DNA of 64,000 nt from PSRI01 sp041484195 (GCA_041484195.1 JBGPHC010000004.1:1-64000), one strand, 5' to 3'. Shown: positions 8,983 to 19,159, numbered from the stretch's first letter. The notes: generated from the sequence alone by a model not told the origin. A program made the numbers and translations.

Positions 8983-10977
8983 TTAATGCTTGAGAGATTT
9001 AATTCCATTAATAACAATATCAAAAACATTTATCGGCGGAACCCCTGGTTGTCCATACCAGAAGAAGGAATCATACCCTTCATAATGGTGATTGGCCACA
9101 TGCCATCCATTCGGTAAATAGCTATCTACATCATTGCAATAGCCGGCCACTGAAACAATATTGCCAGGCCATATATTTCTGATAGCCGGCCCATATTCGT
9201 TGACGGCTTCCCGTGACAAACCAACGAGCTTCCAATTTCCGATGTTAATGATCTGAATATACTCCGGGAACTTGTTTGGAACTGTTCCTTTTTGAATCAT
9301 ATTGAGCATGAGGCCTGCCCACTTTGCGTTTCTTCGTGCATACAGATCTCCAAAATTAGGTGTATTATCAATTTGAAATTTTTTGATCGTATCCATACGC
9401 CAGGGTTTTATATGCATACTGTCTAAAAGAAGGTCATTTGAATCCAATGGAGCAGGTATAGTGAGTTGTACCGGTATATTTATCGTATCAAAAGAATAAG
9501 AAATGTCGCCGGTGAGTTTAGTCATTTTTTCATTCATCACTTTAAATATATTATCTGCCAGTTCGTTTCCCGTTTCTTTATGATTTGATGATCTTGGATT
9601 GATATCGCCCGCACACCCCTGAATAAAAATAGCATTTGCGCCTGTTTTGCCACGAATGATATCCCTGCTTGTACCTGGGAAATTAGCACTTATAGTATAA
9701 GCCTCCCTGCCTTCACTATTAAATACTGCGTGGCAGGCTGCTAAAAACAAAACGCCTGTAACCTTTCCTTCGCTATTCCTTGCTTCCAGCACATCCAACG
9801 TTTGATCAAGGGGGTTCTCCGGGTCTGCAGCACTCCTGTTCTTTCCAATATTTGTTGTTCCTCTTCCAAAATACAAATCAGCGGGAGACATGGCATCCAC
9901 AGCATTTTCAATTGCCTTCACGATCCCCTTTTTGAGTATATTATTTAAGTAGAGGCTATCCGGATGCTCCAAAAAATCCTGCCATGCCAGGTAAGCCTGC
10001 GCCGAAGGAGAGAAATGTGTATGAGATGCGTTGATAAGAATAGCCGATTTCGGAATATGCCTTTCTTTAGAAACGATATCTTTTACTTCGTCAGTAAGTG
10101 AAGAACTAAACCCGGTAAGATCAACCCCAACCAGTACAACCATTTTACTGTTACGCTTTATGGCAAAAGCATCGGCAGAAAGATCGCCGTCTGAGCTATG
10201 CCTTCCCATATATAATTTGTTGTCTCTGGATATTGCGTACAGCCTGCTATTTAATACGGCAATTTGTTTTATATGAATATTAAAGGTGACTCCGTTATAA
10301 CGGCCAATTTCTGTCTGGGGAACTCCGGTCCTGTAAGGCTGAATGTGCCATAAAGTATCTCCTGCATCGATGGCAAAGAGTCTTTCACCATGACTGGTCA
10401 TACTTTTTATATTATTGGCACGGCCAATATTTATCCAGCGCTTCCGAGGTTGTGAAGGGTCAATTTTCATCAATTCATTCTTACTATTCGTTGCATACAA
10501 TTTCCCATCCAGGGCCGTAAGTGCATTTACATAAACTGCGTCTGCGATTTTTTTCCACTGCACATTTGCCCGGGTCGATATTCTCATTAAGAGTTCTCCC
10601 TTATCATTCACGGCATATAATCTTCCATTCATTCCTGCAAGGGCTTTTATATTATCAGCTGTTCCTGTCTTCTTCCACGAAATAGCTTCGCCCGAAGGAG
10701 TACCCATCCAAAAGGTATGATCACTATCTGTCGCGAAGAATTTTCCATCCAAACCTGTGATTGAAGTAATATTTCCCGGGACGTTTCCATGCGAAATCCA
10801 GTCTATGCTGAAACGGCCTTCTGCCGGATATCCATAGCCCGATAATGCAATTGAAAACAGCGAGCTATCCGGTTCTATGCTTACACTTGAAGAGCCAACC
10901 ATATATTCTTGCTGGCCCCTCAAAGTTGAAATAGAAAAAAGGAAAATAGCAAGAGACAACAAGATTTTATTTTTCAT
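8983..10977 (-). CDS. Neutral/alkaline ceramidase-like hydrolase with inserted tectonin-type propeller
   Basis: The 664-residue protein has a signal peptide (residues 1-21). The ceramidase-like fold begins at VGSSSVSIEP and is interrupted after GYGYPAEG by about 200 residues of short repeats. Those repeats (LDGKFFATDS, MNGRLYAVND, LDGKLYATNS and similar) resemble a tectonin beta-propeller. The hydrolase then resumes with DLTGF, NASHTHFSPS (probable zinc histidines), the AACHAV motif and QGCAGDINP. The family includes ceramidases, but in sugar loci it more likely acts on other amides or esters. It is the last gene of the minus-strand series, 14 bp after the SMP-30 gene. The propeller may bind carbohydrate. 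Confidence 0.75.
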   Translation of the reverse strand: MKNKILLSLAIFLFSISTLRGQQEYMVGSSSVSIEPDSSLFSIALSGYGYPAEGRFSIDWISHGNVPGNITSITGLDGKFFATDSDHTFWMGTPSGEAISWKKTGTADNIKALAGMNGRLYAVNDKGELLMRISTRANVQWKKIADAVYVNALTALDGKLYATNSKNELMKIDPSQPRKRWINIGRANNIKSMTSHGERLFAIDAGDTLWHIQPYRTGVPQTEIGRYNGVTFNIHIKQIAVLNSRLYAISRDNKLYMGRHSSDGDLSADAFAIKRNSKMVVLVGVDLTGFSSSLTDEVKDIVSKERHIPKSAILINASHTHFSPSAQAYLAWQDFLEHPDSLYLNNILKKGIVKAIENAVDAMSPADLYFGRGTTNIGKNRSAADPENPLDQTLDVLEARNSEGKVTGVLFLAACHAVFNSEGREAYTISANFPGTSRDIIRGKTGANAIFIQGCAGDINPRSSNHKETGNELADNIFKVMNEKMTKLTGDISYSFDTINIPVQLTIPAPLDSNDLLLDSMHIKPWRMDTIKKFQIDNTPNFGDLYARRNAKWAGLMLNMIQKGTVPNKFPEYIQIINIGNWKLVGLSREAVNEYGPAIRNIWPGNIVSVAGYCNDVDSYLPNGWHVANHHYEGYDSFFWYGQPGVPPINVFDIVINGIKSLKH

Positions 10978-10991
10978 GATTTAATAATTAT

Positions 10992-11876
10992 TTATCCGTT
11001 AAACTCAAAGCTGTTCATCCCCTTAAATCCGGAGTTCTTTATCACGAACAATGAACCAGCTAATTGTTGTGCTTTTAATTCGTGTTCAGAAAGACCCACT
11101 TTAGCTGATGTAATGTAAAGATCTTCCATAGTATCTCCTCCAAAAACGCATGAAGTCACCTGGGACACCGGCAAAGTGATCTGGTGAAGTTGTTTTCCGG
11201 TATAAGGATTATATCTGATTACATTCCAGCCGCTCCATAATGCTACCCACAGCATTCCTTCGTTATCAATGGTCATTCCGTCAGGATAACCTTTTCCTTT
11301 TGGGATATTAATTACAACCCTCATATTAGTAATGTTGCCATTTAATACATCGTAATTGTAAGCCACTACATTCCGGGTGGGCGTATCTATATAATATAAT
11401 GTGTTATGATCAGGGCTCCAAGCCATACCATTAGAACAAGTAACTCCAATTATTTTAGTGTTTACAGTAAGATCTTTTTCAAGGACATACAAAGAGCCTG
11501 CATTGGGTGTATTTGAAATTGACATTGTACCTGCCCAAAAACGACCTGCAGGATCACACTTGCCATCATTAAACCGATTATCAGGTAAATCAGTTTCTAC
11601 TTCTGATATAAGCTGCATAGTCCCATTATTAAGATCGATTGTTGCAAACCCGCCCTTAAGGGCAGCTATCATTCCACCTGATCTCTTGAAGGCTATTGCT
11701 CCTAACATCTGCCCTAATTTACACATCCTGTGTTCGTTGCTATCAGGATAAAAATATTGGATCTCGCCTTTAAGAATATCTATCCAAAATATTCTTTTTT
11801 GCTTAGTATCCCAGACAGGACCCTCACCCAGCAAACAATGATGTTTTGTTACAACATCCCAATTACTCTGTCTCAT
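10992..11876 (-). CDS. SMP-30/gluconolactonase-family sugar lactonase
   Basis: The 294-residue product is a full-length six-bladed SMP-30/gluconolactonase/LRE propeller. The metal ligands are all present: Glu18 in GEGPVW, the Asn of SNGMAW, and the Asp of YPDGMT. The NDGK motif before the active site is also present. These enzymes hydrolyse aldonolactones made by sugar dehydrogenases to aldonic acids. There is no signal peptide, so it is cytoplasmic. With the SDR genes upstream and the enolase-superfamily dehydratase, it completes an oxidative route of sugar to lactone to acid to 2-keto-3-deoxy acid. That pathway is an inference from neighbours. Confidence 0.85.
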   Translation of the reverse strand: MRQSNWDVVTKHHCLLGEGPVWDTKQKRIFWIDILKGEIQYFYPDSNEHRMCKLGQMLGAIAFKRSGGMIAALKGGFATIDLNNGTMQLISEVETDLPDNRFNDGKCDPAGRFWAGTMSISNTPNAGSLYVLEKDLTVNTKIIGVTCSNGMAWSPDHNTLYYIDTPTRNVVAYNYDVLNGNITNMRVVINIPKGKGYPDGMTIDNEGMLWVALWSGWNVIRYNPYTGKQLHQITLPVSQVTSCVFGGDTMEDLYITSAKVGLSEHELKAQQLAGSLFVIKNSGFKGMNSFEFNG

Positions 11877-12068
11877 AGTTTTAGTTATAAAAAATCACGG
11901 AATCCCGTTGCATCCTGCCAGTGATGGCTATATTATTGAAAAATATCCATGTAGCTTAAATGACAAAATCTAAACTTACATTTTGAATCAACGTGCGCTT
12001 CGCCCATTATTACCAGGCTTTGCTGGCATTCCGCCTCCATTTGTAAGATTATCCATCAGCAAAATATG

Positions 12069-12842
12069 TCATTGAACTGTATAACCTCCATCAATAACCA
12101 CAGCCTGCCCGGTAACCCCCAGTGCTTTTTCACCGCACAGGAACAAGACATAATTTGCTACTTCATCCACTGTAAGCAACCGTTTTTGAGGAACCAATGG
12201 ATATATGACTTCGTCCAACACTCTGTCAATTGAAATATTTCTTGTTTTCGCCAATGCCGAAAGTTGATTTTGAACAAGGTCTGTATCAACGTAGCCGGGA
12301 CAAAGAGCGTTAGCCGTAATGTTATATTCTGCACCTTCAAGCGCTGTCACTTTCGTAAGTCCAATAATACCGTGTTTTGCGCTATTATAAGCCGCCTTAC
12401 CTGCAAAACCAATGAGACCATTGATGGAAGCCATATTAATAATTCTGCCAAATTCTTGTTTCTTCATTATTGGAAAAACATGTTTAGTTGTAATAAAAGA
12501 GGCCACAAGCATCACTTTTATTAAAAGCTCAAATTTATCTGTTGGAAAATCTTCAATGGGTGACACATATTGAAGGCCGGCATTATTGATTAAGATATCA
12601 ATACGGCCATATCTTTTATATGTTTCATTCAGTGCAGTCTTTATCTGATCTTCATTGGTTACATCAACGCCAATACCCAATACTTTTAAATTCAGGTTAA
12701 GAAGAGTAGATTCAGCATTTTCAAGCTTTTTAGTATCTAAATCGCTAATCACCACCATTGCCCCATCTTTTGCAAATTGCTTTGCAATTTCAAACCCAAT
12801 GCCACCGGCCGCACCTGTAATGAATACAACCTTACTATTCAT
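12069..12842 (-). CDS. SDR dehydrogenase, 3-hydroxybutyrate dehydrogenase-like
   Basis: This 257-residue classical short-chain dehydrogenase has TGAAGGIG for NAD(P) binding near the N terminus, NNAG near residue 87, and the catalytic Tyr/Lys in AAYNSAKHG. The stretch VTALEGAEYNITANALCPGY resembles D-3-hydroxybutyrate dehydrogenases. In this locus, oxidation of a sugar or sugar alcohol to a lactone or keto form is as likely. It sits between the SMP-30 and ceramidase-like genes. After its stop codon the same frame is open for another ~25 codons, with Gly/Pro-rich content of unknown meaning. Confidence 0.8.
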   Translation of the reverse strand: MNSKVVFITGAAGGIGFEIAKQFAKDGAMVVISDLDTKKLENAESTLLNLNLKVLGIGVDVTNEDQIKTALNETYKRYGRIDILINNAGLQYVSPIEDFPTDKFELLIKVMLVASFITTKHVFPIMKKQEFGRIINMASINGLIGFAGKAAYNSAKHGIIGLTKVTALEGAEYNITANALCPGYVDTDLVQNQLSALAKTRNISIDRVLDEVIYPLVPQKRLLTVDEVANYVLFLCGEKALGVTGQAVVIDGGYTVQ

Positions 12843-12948
12843 TTGAAAATTTTTACTCCAGGAATATAAATTCCAATAACAAAAGGATCGGGCATTGCAA
12901 GATTTGAGTTAATTCTTTTGCTGTGCAATAAGGTTTATTTTTCTATAA

Positions 12949-14322
12949 TTACCTCTCTGCAACTTGTATAGCTGTTTTGATCAATAATTCCAGAGAACCG
13001 GCTTCAAAGGGTGTTTGCCATACCTGATAGATATCTTTACCATATAACTCATGAGGTGGAAGATAGCCGACACCACCGTTCACAATATTCATGACTGCGA
13101 TAGCTTTGGGCGACAACTGCCGGCGCAGTTGCTCTTGAAATTCCGAATAGGCTTCATTTGGCTGACCAATCAGAAAAGAATCGCCGAGTCGCCATACCCA
13201 AAGTGGCATCTGCGCTATTTCGCCATCACCAACGGCTTTTCGCACACCACGCTTACGCAAAAGCCTTTCTTTCATAACACGATCTTCACAATCGCGATAT
13301 TGTTGTTCAATTTCCATCAGTGACGGGAGTGGCTTCAAATTGAATTTCACTTCAACCATTTCAGCAGATAGTTCACTGGAAGGTTGGTATGTCGTTTGTT
13401 TCCAAACAGCCAAGGGAGCCCCGGATTCAACAACTCTGCTAAAAGAAAGTTCCATTTTTGGCGCCAGCATGCTTTCCAGAGTAGCCATTACGGAATACCC
13501 TAACTGACGGCCATTTTTTTCAGCAATTTCAATATCGCCTGTGTATTGTTCTGCCGGTGCCAATTCCCCCGAGGCTCCCTGCAGAAATAAAGAGGGCGCC
13601 TTCGTATTTGATTCCACCAACTCCCGCATGGAGCCAACATAGTCGGGAGAGATAAGACGGTTATCCCAGGCTAAAGTTGTGGGATGACAGGCATAATTGA
13701 CGATGGTGCCTATGATACGATTTTGTTCATCCGTGATGCGTCCAACCAATAGAGTGTCATCAGCATTCTTCTCCGGATTAAAGCCCACAACAAACCGGTT
13801 ATTGTCTAAATCGGGTAAATCGCGATTGGTGGCCATTTTACACGTTCCATAATGCCAGGTCAGCACTGCAGGAGCCGCTGAAAAGAGGGCATTCTGAGCG
13901 GCGCGAAAAGCAGATTCCTGAAGATCACGAAGATAAGAAGCTATATATTCTCCACCGGGTTTAGTAGAATCATCCTGCGAAAGAGATGGTCCTGCATGGG
14001 TATGTGAAAAACAAAACATCAGTTGCGGCGGCTCAATGACCAATGCTTTTAACAATTTACTCCGAAGGATCCATTCATCTCCGGAATTTTTCCAGCCTCC
14101 CAGATCGGCCGCTATCAGAACCAATGGTTTCTCTTTTGGAGAAGATTGAAAAGTTATACAGGTAAGCATCAGTGGCTGATGGATCCCTTCTGCAACATCT
14201 TGTTTGGCTGCCCCCCAGTTACGGGAATAGATTCCAACCGGGGGTGTAATATCCACTTGTGCCACACCGATTAGTCCGGTGAAAGAGCTATGCCTGACTG
14301 CATGGTAAGACTGAAAACCCAT
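12949..14322 (-). CDS. Ceramidase-like hydrolase (cytoplasmic form)
   Basis: The 457-residue protein belongs to the neutral/alkaline non-lysosomal ceramidase-like family. It has VDITPPVG near residue 24, AADLGGW, the zinc-site motif CFSHTHAGPS and NYACHPTT, and LQGASGELAP in the position of the second active-site loop. Unlike the larger homologue at 8983-10977 it has no obvious signal peptide and no propeller insert. It lies 20 bp downstream of an SDR gene in the same direction. Two members of this family in one sugar locus suggest an amidase or esterase step specific to the substrate rather than ceramide breakdown. Confidence 0.7.
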   Translation of the reverse strand: MGFQSYHAVRHSSFTGLIGVAQVDITPPVGIYSRNWGAAKQDVAEGIHQPLMLTCITFQSSPKEKPLVLIAADLGGWKNSGDEWILRSKLLKALVIEPPQLMFCFSHTHAGPSLSQDDSTKPGGEYIASYLRDLQESAFRAAQNALFSAAPAVLTWHYGTCKMATNRDLPDLDNNRFVVGFNPEKNADDTLLVGRITDEQNRIIGTIVNYACHPTTLAWDNRLISPDYVGSMRELVESNTKAPSLFLQGASGELAPAEQYTGDIEIAEKNGRQLGYSVMATLESMLAPKMELSFSRVVESGAPLAVWKQTTYQPSSELSAEMVEVKFNLKPLPSLMEIEQQYRDCEDRVMKERLLRKRGVRKAVGDGEIAQMPLWVWRLGDSFLIGQPNEAYSEFQEQLRRQLSPKAIAVMNIVNGGVGYLPPHELYGKDIYQVWQTPFEAGSLELLIKTAIQVAER

Positions 14323-14342
14323 AATAAGCTAGTAAATTGTAA

Positions 14343-15110
14343 TTAACAAAGTAGTGATAGTCCTCCATCCATTAGCACTGTGCTGCCGGTCATGTGTTCA
14401 TTTAAGGGATCACACAACAGCACAACCTGGTGAGCAACTTCCCTGGCGCTAATTAATTTTTTTATTGGCACTTTTTGTATTGCCTCCTTTTTCATGACTG
14501 GATCTTTTTCAAAACTCCGGCCACTCAGACCCGCATCAACGTATCCCGGAGCAATTTCATTTACCATAATATTATGTGGAGCAAGTTCCAATGCCATGCA
14601 CTTGCAGAGCATTCTCAAGCCAGCTTTAGAAACACAATAGGCTGGAATATGAGTATGAACCGAATGTGCAGCCCAACTACCAATTAAGACAACCCGTCCT
14701 GGACGACCATGGAAAAGAAGGCGTGCCGTAGCACTTTGAGTCAAATGAAAGGCTCCATCCAAATTGACTCTAAGCTCCCGGAACCATTGCTCTGATGTAA
14801 TTTCAATGAAACTGGAAAAAGTTACTGTCGCGGCATTTGCTATAATGATACCCGGGATCCCTAACTCATTTTCCACTTTTAGTACCCAATTCCTGACTGC
14901 TTCTGCGTCAACTACGTCAACCTGGCTATAATCTGATTGAACTTTATATTGTTTAAGCTCTGCCAAAAATTCCTTTGCATATTTTGGTGGGGAAATATCG
15001 CATAGTGCTATGTTTGCTCCACATTTGGCAAATTCTAATGCCATGGCGCGCCCTATATCTCCCAAGCCGCCACTAATGATGACTGTCTCATTTTTAAAAA
15101 GTTCATTCAT
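14343..15110 (-). CDS. SDR-family oxidoreductase
   Basis: This 255-residue short-chain dehydrogenase/reductase has a GGLGDIG nucleotide-binding loop, an ANAA motif in place of NNAG, and an active-site Tyr/Lys in YCVSKAG. Ser of the catalytic triad is probably in VLIGSW. It is cytoplasmic. It lies 33 bp after the enolase-superfamily gene and 20 bp before the ceramidase-like gene, so it is part of the minus-strand operon. A role as sugar or sugar-acid dehydrogenase is inferred from context. Confidence 0.8.
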   Translation of the reverse strand: MNELFKNETVIISGGLGDIGRAMALEFAKCGANIALCDISPPKYAKEFLAELKQYKVQSDYSQVDVVDAEAVRNWVLKVENELGIPGIIIANAATVTFSSFIEITSEQWFRELRVNLDGAFHLTQSATARLLFHGRPGRVVLIGSWAAHSVHTHIPAYCVSKAGLRMLCKCMALELAPHNIMVNEIAPGYVDAGLSGRSFEKDPVMKKEAIQKVPIKKLISAREVAHQVVLLCDPLNEHMTGSTVLMDGGLSLLC

Positions 15111-15143
15111 TTTGAATTGTTATTATTTTGAATGGTCATTTTG

Positions 15144-16322
15144 TTACCAATCACCCACACTTCCGTCTTTATAGAAGGTTCGTCGCAATACTTCCTGTTG
15201 GAATGGATGTTTCTTCACTTCGTCTTCATTTATTTCAACACCCAGTCCCGGGTATAGATTGGGCTTTACTATCCGCCCTTTTTTTTCTACAGTAAAACCT
15301 TCTGAAACCACATCTTCACGCCATGGAACATCATTATGAACATTTTCGCAAATAATGTAGGAAGGTGTTGCAAATCCAAATTCAATAGATGCTGCGGTAC
15401 TCACAGGGCCTTGCGGGTTATGAGGAGCTATAGCCACGCGATAAGCTTCAGCTAAAGCTGCAATACGACGGCATTCACTCAAGCCGCCACAATGGGTTAT
15501 ATCCGGTTGTATTACACTTGCAGCCCGTTTCTCGAATAATTCACGAAACGCATGAATACCAACCAGGCGTTCGCCTGTTGCAATAGGCGTTTTTACGGCA
15601 CGCTGAATCAATGCTATGTCTTCTGCGGATTCTGGCCAGCAAGGTTCTTCAAAAAAATAAAGTCCATAAGGCTCAAGCGCTTTGGCAAACTGAAGGCCCA
15701 TCCGAGGACTTGGCCTTGCATGGCAATCCACCATGATATCAATGTCATCACCGACTGCTTCCCGCATCACTTTCACACATGCTTCTGCGTAATGGATCGG
15801 TTTTAAACCCTCCAAAGGCATCGTTTCAGGTACTGCCATAGACTTAAAAGCGGTGAAACCATCAGCAACTGCGCTTTCGGCCAATTCCGCGAACCGCTTT
15901 GCATTATCAGGATTTGTCTCGTAAAAATCTTCCATCTTACCTCCTCCCAGGTGGCAATAAAGTCGTATATAATCACGCACACGCCCTCCCAAAAGTTTAT
16001 AGCAGGGCACATTGTGAATTTTTCCTGCAATGTCCCAAAGCGCAATGTCAATGCCCGACATGGCGGTTCCTCTGACAATGTTGTTTCCATGCCAGAAATG
16101 TTGTCGGTACATCATTTGCCATAGGTGTTCAATGCGGTTTGGGTCTTCACCAATCAAGAGCTGAGAAATATCTTCAATGGCACCCACCACGGATCGTGTA
16201 TGCCATTCGAGCGTGGCTTCACCCCAACCCCATAAGCCAGGTTGGTCAGTCAATACTTTAACGAAAATCCAGTTACGCATTTTTGCATGGCAAACCAGCG
16301 CTTCTATAGAAGTAATCTTCAT
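15144..16322 (-). CDS. Enolase-superfamily sugar-acid dehydratase (galactonate dehydratase-like)
   Basis: I start this gene at the internal ATG at 16322 (MKITSIEALV, 392 aa), the usual N terminus of the family. The open frame extends 29 codons further with atypical sequence. The protein has the mandelate racemase/muconate lactonising capping domain and a barrel with metal ligands in VDCHARPS and FEEPCWPE. It also carries GERLVG, QPDITHCGG and the catalytic His in APHNPQGP. This pattern matches D-galactonate/gluconate-type acid-sugar dehydratases, which convert aldonates to 2-keto-3-deoxy acids. It is separated from the aminotransferase gene upstream by a dead IS, so its expression may now depend on a promoter inside or beside that IS. 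Confidence 0.8.
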   Translation of the reverse strand: MKITSIEALVCHAKMRNWIFVKVLTDQPGLWGWGEATLEWHTRSVVGAIEDISQLLIGEDPNRIEHLWQMMYRQHFWHGNNIVRGTAMSGIDIALWDIAGKIHNVPCYKLLGGRVRDYIRLYCHLGGGKMEDFYETNPDNAKRFAELAESAVADGFTAFKSMAVPETMPLEGLKPIHYAEACVKVMREAVGDDIDIMVDCHARPSPRMGLQFAKALEPYGLYFFEEPCWPESAEDIALIQRAVKTPIATGERLVGIHAFRELFEKRAASVIQPDITHCGGLSECRRIAALAEAYRVAIAPHNPQGPVSTAASIEFGFATPSYIICENVHNDVPWREDVVSEGFTVEKKGRIVKPNLYPGLGVEINEDEVKKHPFQQEVLRRTFYKDGSVGDW

Positions 16323-16516
16323 ATTTAAGATTTGTTGTAATACCTGTTCGTTTCTCACACAAGAGTCAAAAGAAATACAGGTTAATTTATAAAGAAGTAT
16401 ATTATTCATTATTGCCCTACTAAAGTCGGGACAAAATTGGCTGTATCCTTGTCAGGATAAGGGTTACAGGCTAAAAATAGATTGTTTCAAAACTGAAGGG
16501 AGTTCCCCCTTTTTTA

Positions 16517-17690
16517 TTACGGCGAAAATGCAAGCGATGAATTGTGCGTTTTGCTCCTGGCTTTGTGGGTATCTTTTATAAAGTCCAGGAGTTCCACATA
16601 ACTCGTTAAATGCAGCCGGATCACGGTGATCTTATTAGCTAAAGACTTTTTTCTAGCTGCTTTCTTCCTGAGCACTACCATCAGTAGTTGCGATATCAGC
16701 ACACAATACAGCTGCATCTTATTAGCATTCGGGCTCTCACCCCGGAAGTAGCGCAGTGGAAAGTTTTGCTTGATTTGCTTAAAAAGTAATTCGATCATCC
16801 AGCGTTTTTTATAAATGGCAGCAATTTGCGGGGCCGGTAAAGTAAAGTTGTTGGTAACAAACGCTTACACTTTGCCTTCTCCTGTTTTAAAAGTTATCAG
16901 CAGGAGTTTCAAGCGTTGTATTACAGTTCCATTCTGGTTAACCCTTACGGTGATATATTGCTCTTTCAGTACACCTTTGTCCTTGCTCTTTTAGTTTTGT
17001 CCACCAATACCTTGGTGACACGATAGTCAGCATTATCTTTTATCCGGATGACAAACCAGATTTTTTGGCTTGTCCATTTAGCGAAGTGCTGATAAGCATT
17101 ATATACTTTATCGAAAACCAGCCAACTGTTTGGCGGTAGTTTAAGATGATAAAGGAACTTGCGGTCATGTTCCCGGGCTTCGGTCATACCTACAAATTCT
17201 GTCACTCCGCTATAAGCGTCCATCATCGTATGCGCCTTAATGCCTCTCTTTTTTGCGACCTCCATCCAGCCGGTTGCGGCCAACGCCATGCAGCAAATCG
17301 CTAAAAGCCGGATGGTAGTACTGTCTATGATCTTCAGGCTTCGGATACTTAATCTTTTTTACCCGGCTGTCCGAGGTAAAACTATGGTACTGGCTGAGTA
17401 GTCCGTAATAAATCATTTCAAAAACCAGGTAGCTGCGTTTAGTATTCGCCTCTGAAACGGTTCTACGGGCCGACGCTTTGTCCAGGCCCAGATGAGCCAA
17501 CTTTCCTTCAGATGCCAAAAGTTCCTCACAAAGTTGCCTTAGCCCGTTAAAATCGCTGAGCACCCATAAAGCAAGCTTTGAAGTAACAGTTAGATTTATG
17601 CTTCCTGTTCGCTGCCTGGATTATCGAGAACGGAATCAGATCCAATATTTGCGATAAAACCGGCCATCCAGCAATTTTTTTAACTTCACC
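16517..17690 (-). mobile_element. Degenerate IS4-family transposase (DUF4372-type)
   Basis: A full-length IS4-type transposase can be followed on the minus strand but only in pieces. An N-terminal piece (PVLSQILDLIPFSII) lies at ~17590-17680. After a frameshift near 17575 comes EGKLAHLGLDKA at 17237-17563. After another near 17280 comes GIKAHTMMDAYSG, including the DDE segment, at 16966-17289. A third shift near 16975 and an in-frame TAA near 16866 precede the C-terminal piece with MIELLFKQIKQNFPLRYF at 16517-16798. It cannot encode an active enzyme. It lies between two genes of the sugar operon. A short palindrome (TATCCT-N4-AGGATA) at 16444-16459 may be near one end; I could not define inverted repeats or a target duplication. 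Confidence 0.85.
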
Positions 17691-17806
17691 TATGGCTATT
17701 GTTTGTAATGCAGTAATTCAAAACACAACTATTACGAGTGGTTCTTATGAACTGCCCTTTTTTACATCATTTTTTTCATCGTTTAGTCATACAATAGTGT
17801 ATTTTA

Positions 17807-19159
17807 TTAGTTTCTTGACGCGATTCTGCTTTTCTTCTCAACAAAAGCATGAAGCACGAGCCTGGTTTTCTCTATTGTTTCTTCAATGTCCTTAACGCTG
17901 TGTGCAAAGGATATGCTTCCTTGTTTGATGGGTAAAGGAAAGTTAAAGATGCCTTTTTCAATCAATCCAAGACGATAATCCTTGTCAAACGTAAAATCAT
18001 GGTGCACCGCAATATCATGAAAATCCACTGGTGCATGGTCCATAAAATAAACGCAAAACGCAGAACTTTGGCGGGCGATATGGAAAGGACGATCATATTG
18101 TATGAAGATTTCATTTAACCCGCTTTCCAGTATTTGTCCCAAACGATCTACATGCTGATACACATCATAGGATATTGATGAGAGCTTTTGCAGCGTTGCA
18201 ATGGCTGCTGCGGTAGTTAATGGATGGGCATTATAAGTACCTGCAATCAATACACGTTTTGACCTATCAGGGTGGATAAAATAATCCATGTATTCTTTTT
18301 TCCCCCCAATGACGCCCATGGGGTAACCATTGGCTATTGCTTTGCCAAATGTACTCAGATCCGGTGTTACTTTACAAATGCTCTGGTAACCACCAAGAGC
18401 ATGACGAAAACCTGTTTTTACCTCGTCAAAAATGAGGAGGAATCCATGTTCATCTGCCAATATTCTCAACCCTTGCAGGTAGCCTTGCTGAGGTTTAACT
18501 ATACCGATATTTTGCAAAATGGGCTCAAGGATGATACAGGCAATCGGATATCTTTTCAGTATGTATGCGACAGAATCTAAGTCATTATAATTTATCACAT
18601 GAATTAGTGATTTGTTATTTTCCGGGATCCCGGCTGATATGGCATCAAACGGGTATTCACCCAGGCTGACCCTGCTGCCAACATCGCTAATAGCGCTGAT
18701 TACATTGCATGTGACATCATTATGCCAACCGTTATATCCACCCTGTATTTTGATTACATGGTTATTCCCCGTTACTGCACGCGCAATGCGAATAGCATGG
18801 TAAGTTGCCTCAGACCCCGTCGTCGTAATCTCTATTTTATCAACTGTTGGAACACAACGACAAAACAATTCGGCAAACTGTCCTTCTATATCTGTAGGCC
18901 CGGCTCCCATCAATACAGCCTGGTTTGTAAGAGCATCGGAAACAGCTTGATTTACATCGGGATCATTATGACCTAAAAAAACTGCAGAAAAACCGGCCTG
19001 ATAATCAATGTACTCATTTCCCTCAATATCCCATACCCGGCTGCCCTTGCCCCTGGTGAAACATATATTGGGTTCAGACTTACGATTGAGTGATACAACA
19101 CCACCAGGTATCCATCTTTCATTTTTTTTTAGTAGTGCTGATGACCTTGTCCAATTCAT
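17807..19159 (-). CDS. Class III aminotransferase, glutamate-1-semialdehyde aminomutase-like
   Basis: The 450-residue PLP enzyme has the class III features GSEATYHAIRIAR, an acidic pocket in LLIFDEVKTGFRHA, and the PLP lysine in FGKAIANGYPMG. The overall sequence resembles glutamate-1-semialdehyde 2,1-aminomutase, but such paralogues in sugar loci commonly transaminate sugar or keto-acid substrates. It is probably not the haem-biosynthesis enzyme, since it sits in a sugar-uptake operon. A diverged copy of the shared operator lies ~240 bp upstream with a TAnnTTTG box, so it likely starts its own transcript. The neighbour upstream is an MFS porter; the neighbour downstream is a dead IS. Confidence 0.8.
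   Translation of the reverse strand: MNWTRSSALLKKNERWIPGGVVSLNRKSEPNICFTRGKGSRVWDIEGNEYIDYQAGFSAVFLGHNDPDVNQAVSDALTNQAVLMGAGPTDIEGQFAELFCRCVPTVDKIEITTTGSEATYHAIRIARAVTGNNHVIKIQGGYNGWHNDVTCNVISAISDVGSRVSLGEYPFDAISAGIPENNKSLIHVINYNDLDSVAYILKRYPIACIILEPILQNIGIVKPQQGYLQGLRILADEHGFLLIFDEVKTGFRHALGGYQSICKVTPDLSTFGKAIANGYPMGVIGGKKEYMDYFIHPDRSKRVLIAGTYNAHPLTTAAAIATLQKLSSISYDVYQHVDRLGQILESGLNEIFIQYDRPFHIARQSSAFCVYFMDHAPVDFHDIAVHHDFTFDKDYRLGLIEKGIFNFPLPIKQGSISFAHSVKDIEETIEKTRLVLHAFVEKKSRIASRN

Noticed and set aside
12000..12068. 22-codon frame (MDNLTNGGGMPAKPG) after the SDR stop codon
   Set aside because: In frame with the SDR but beyond a good stop and normal family length; too short to call.
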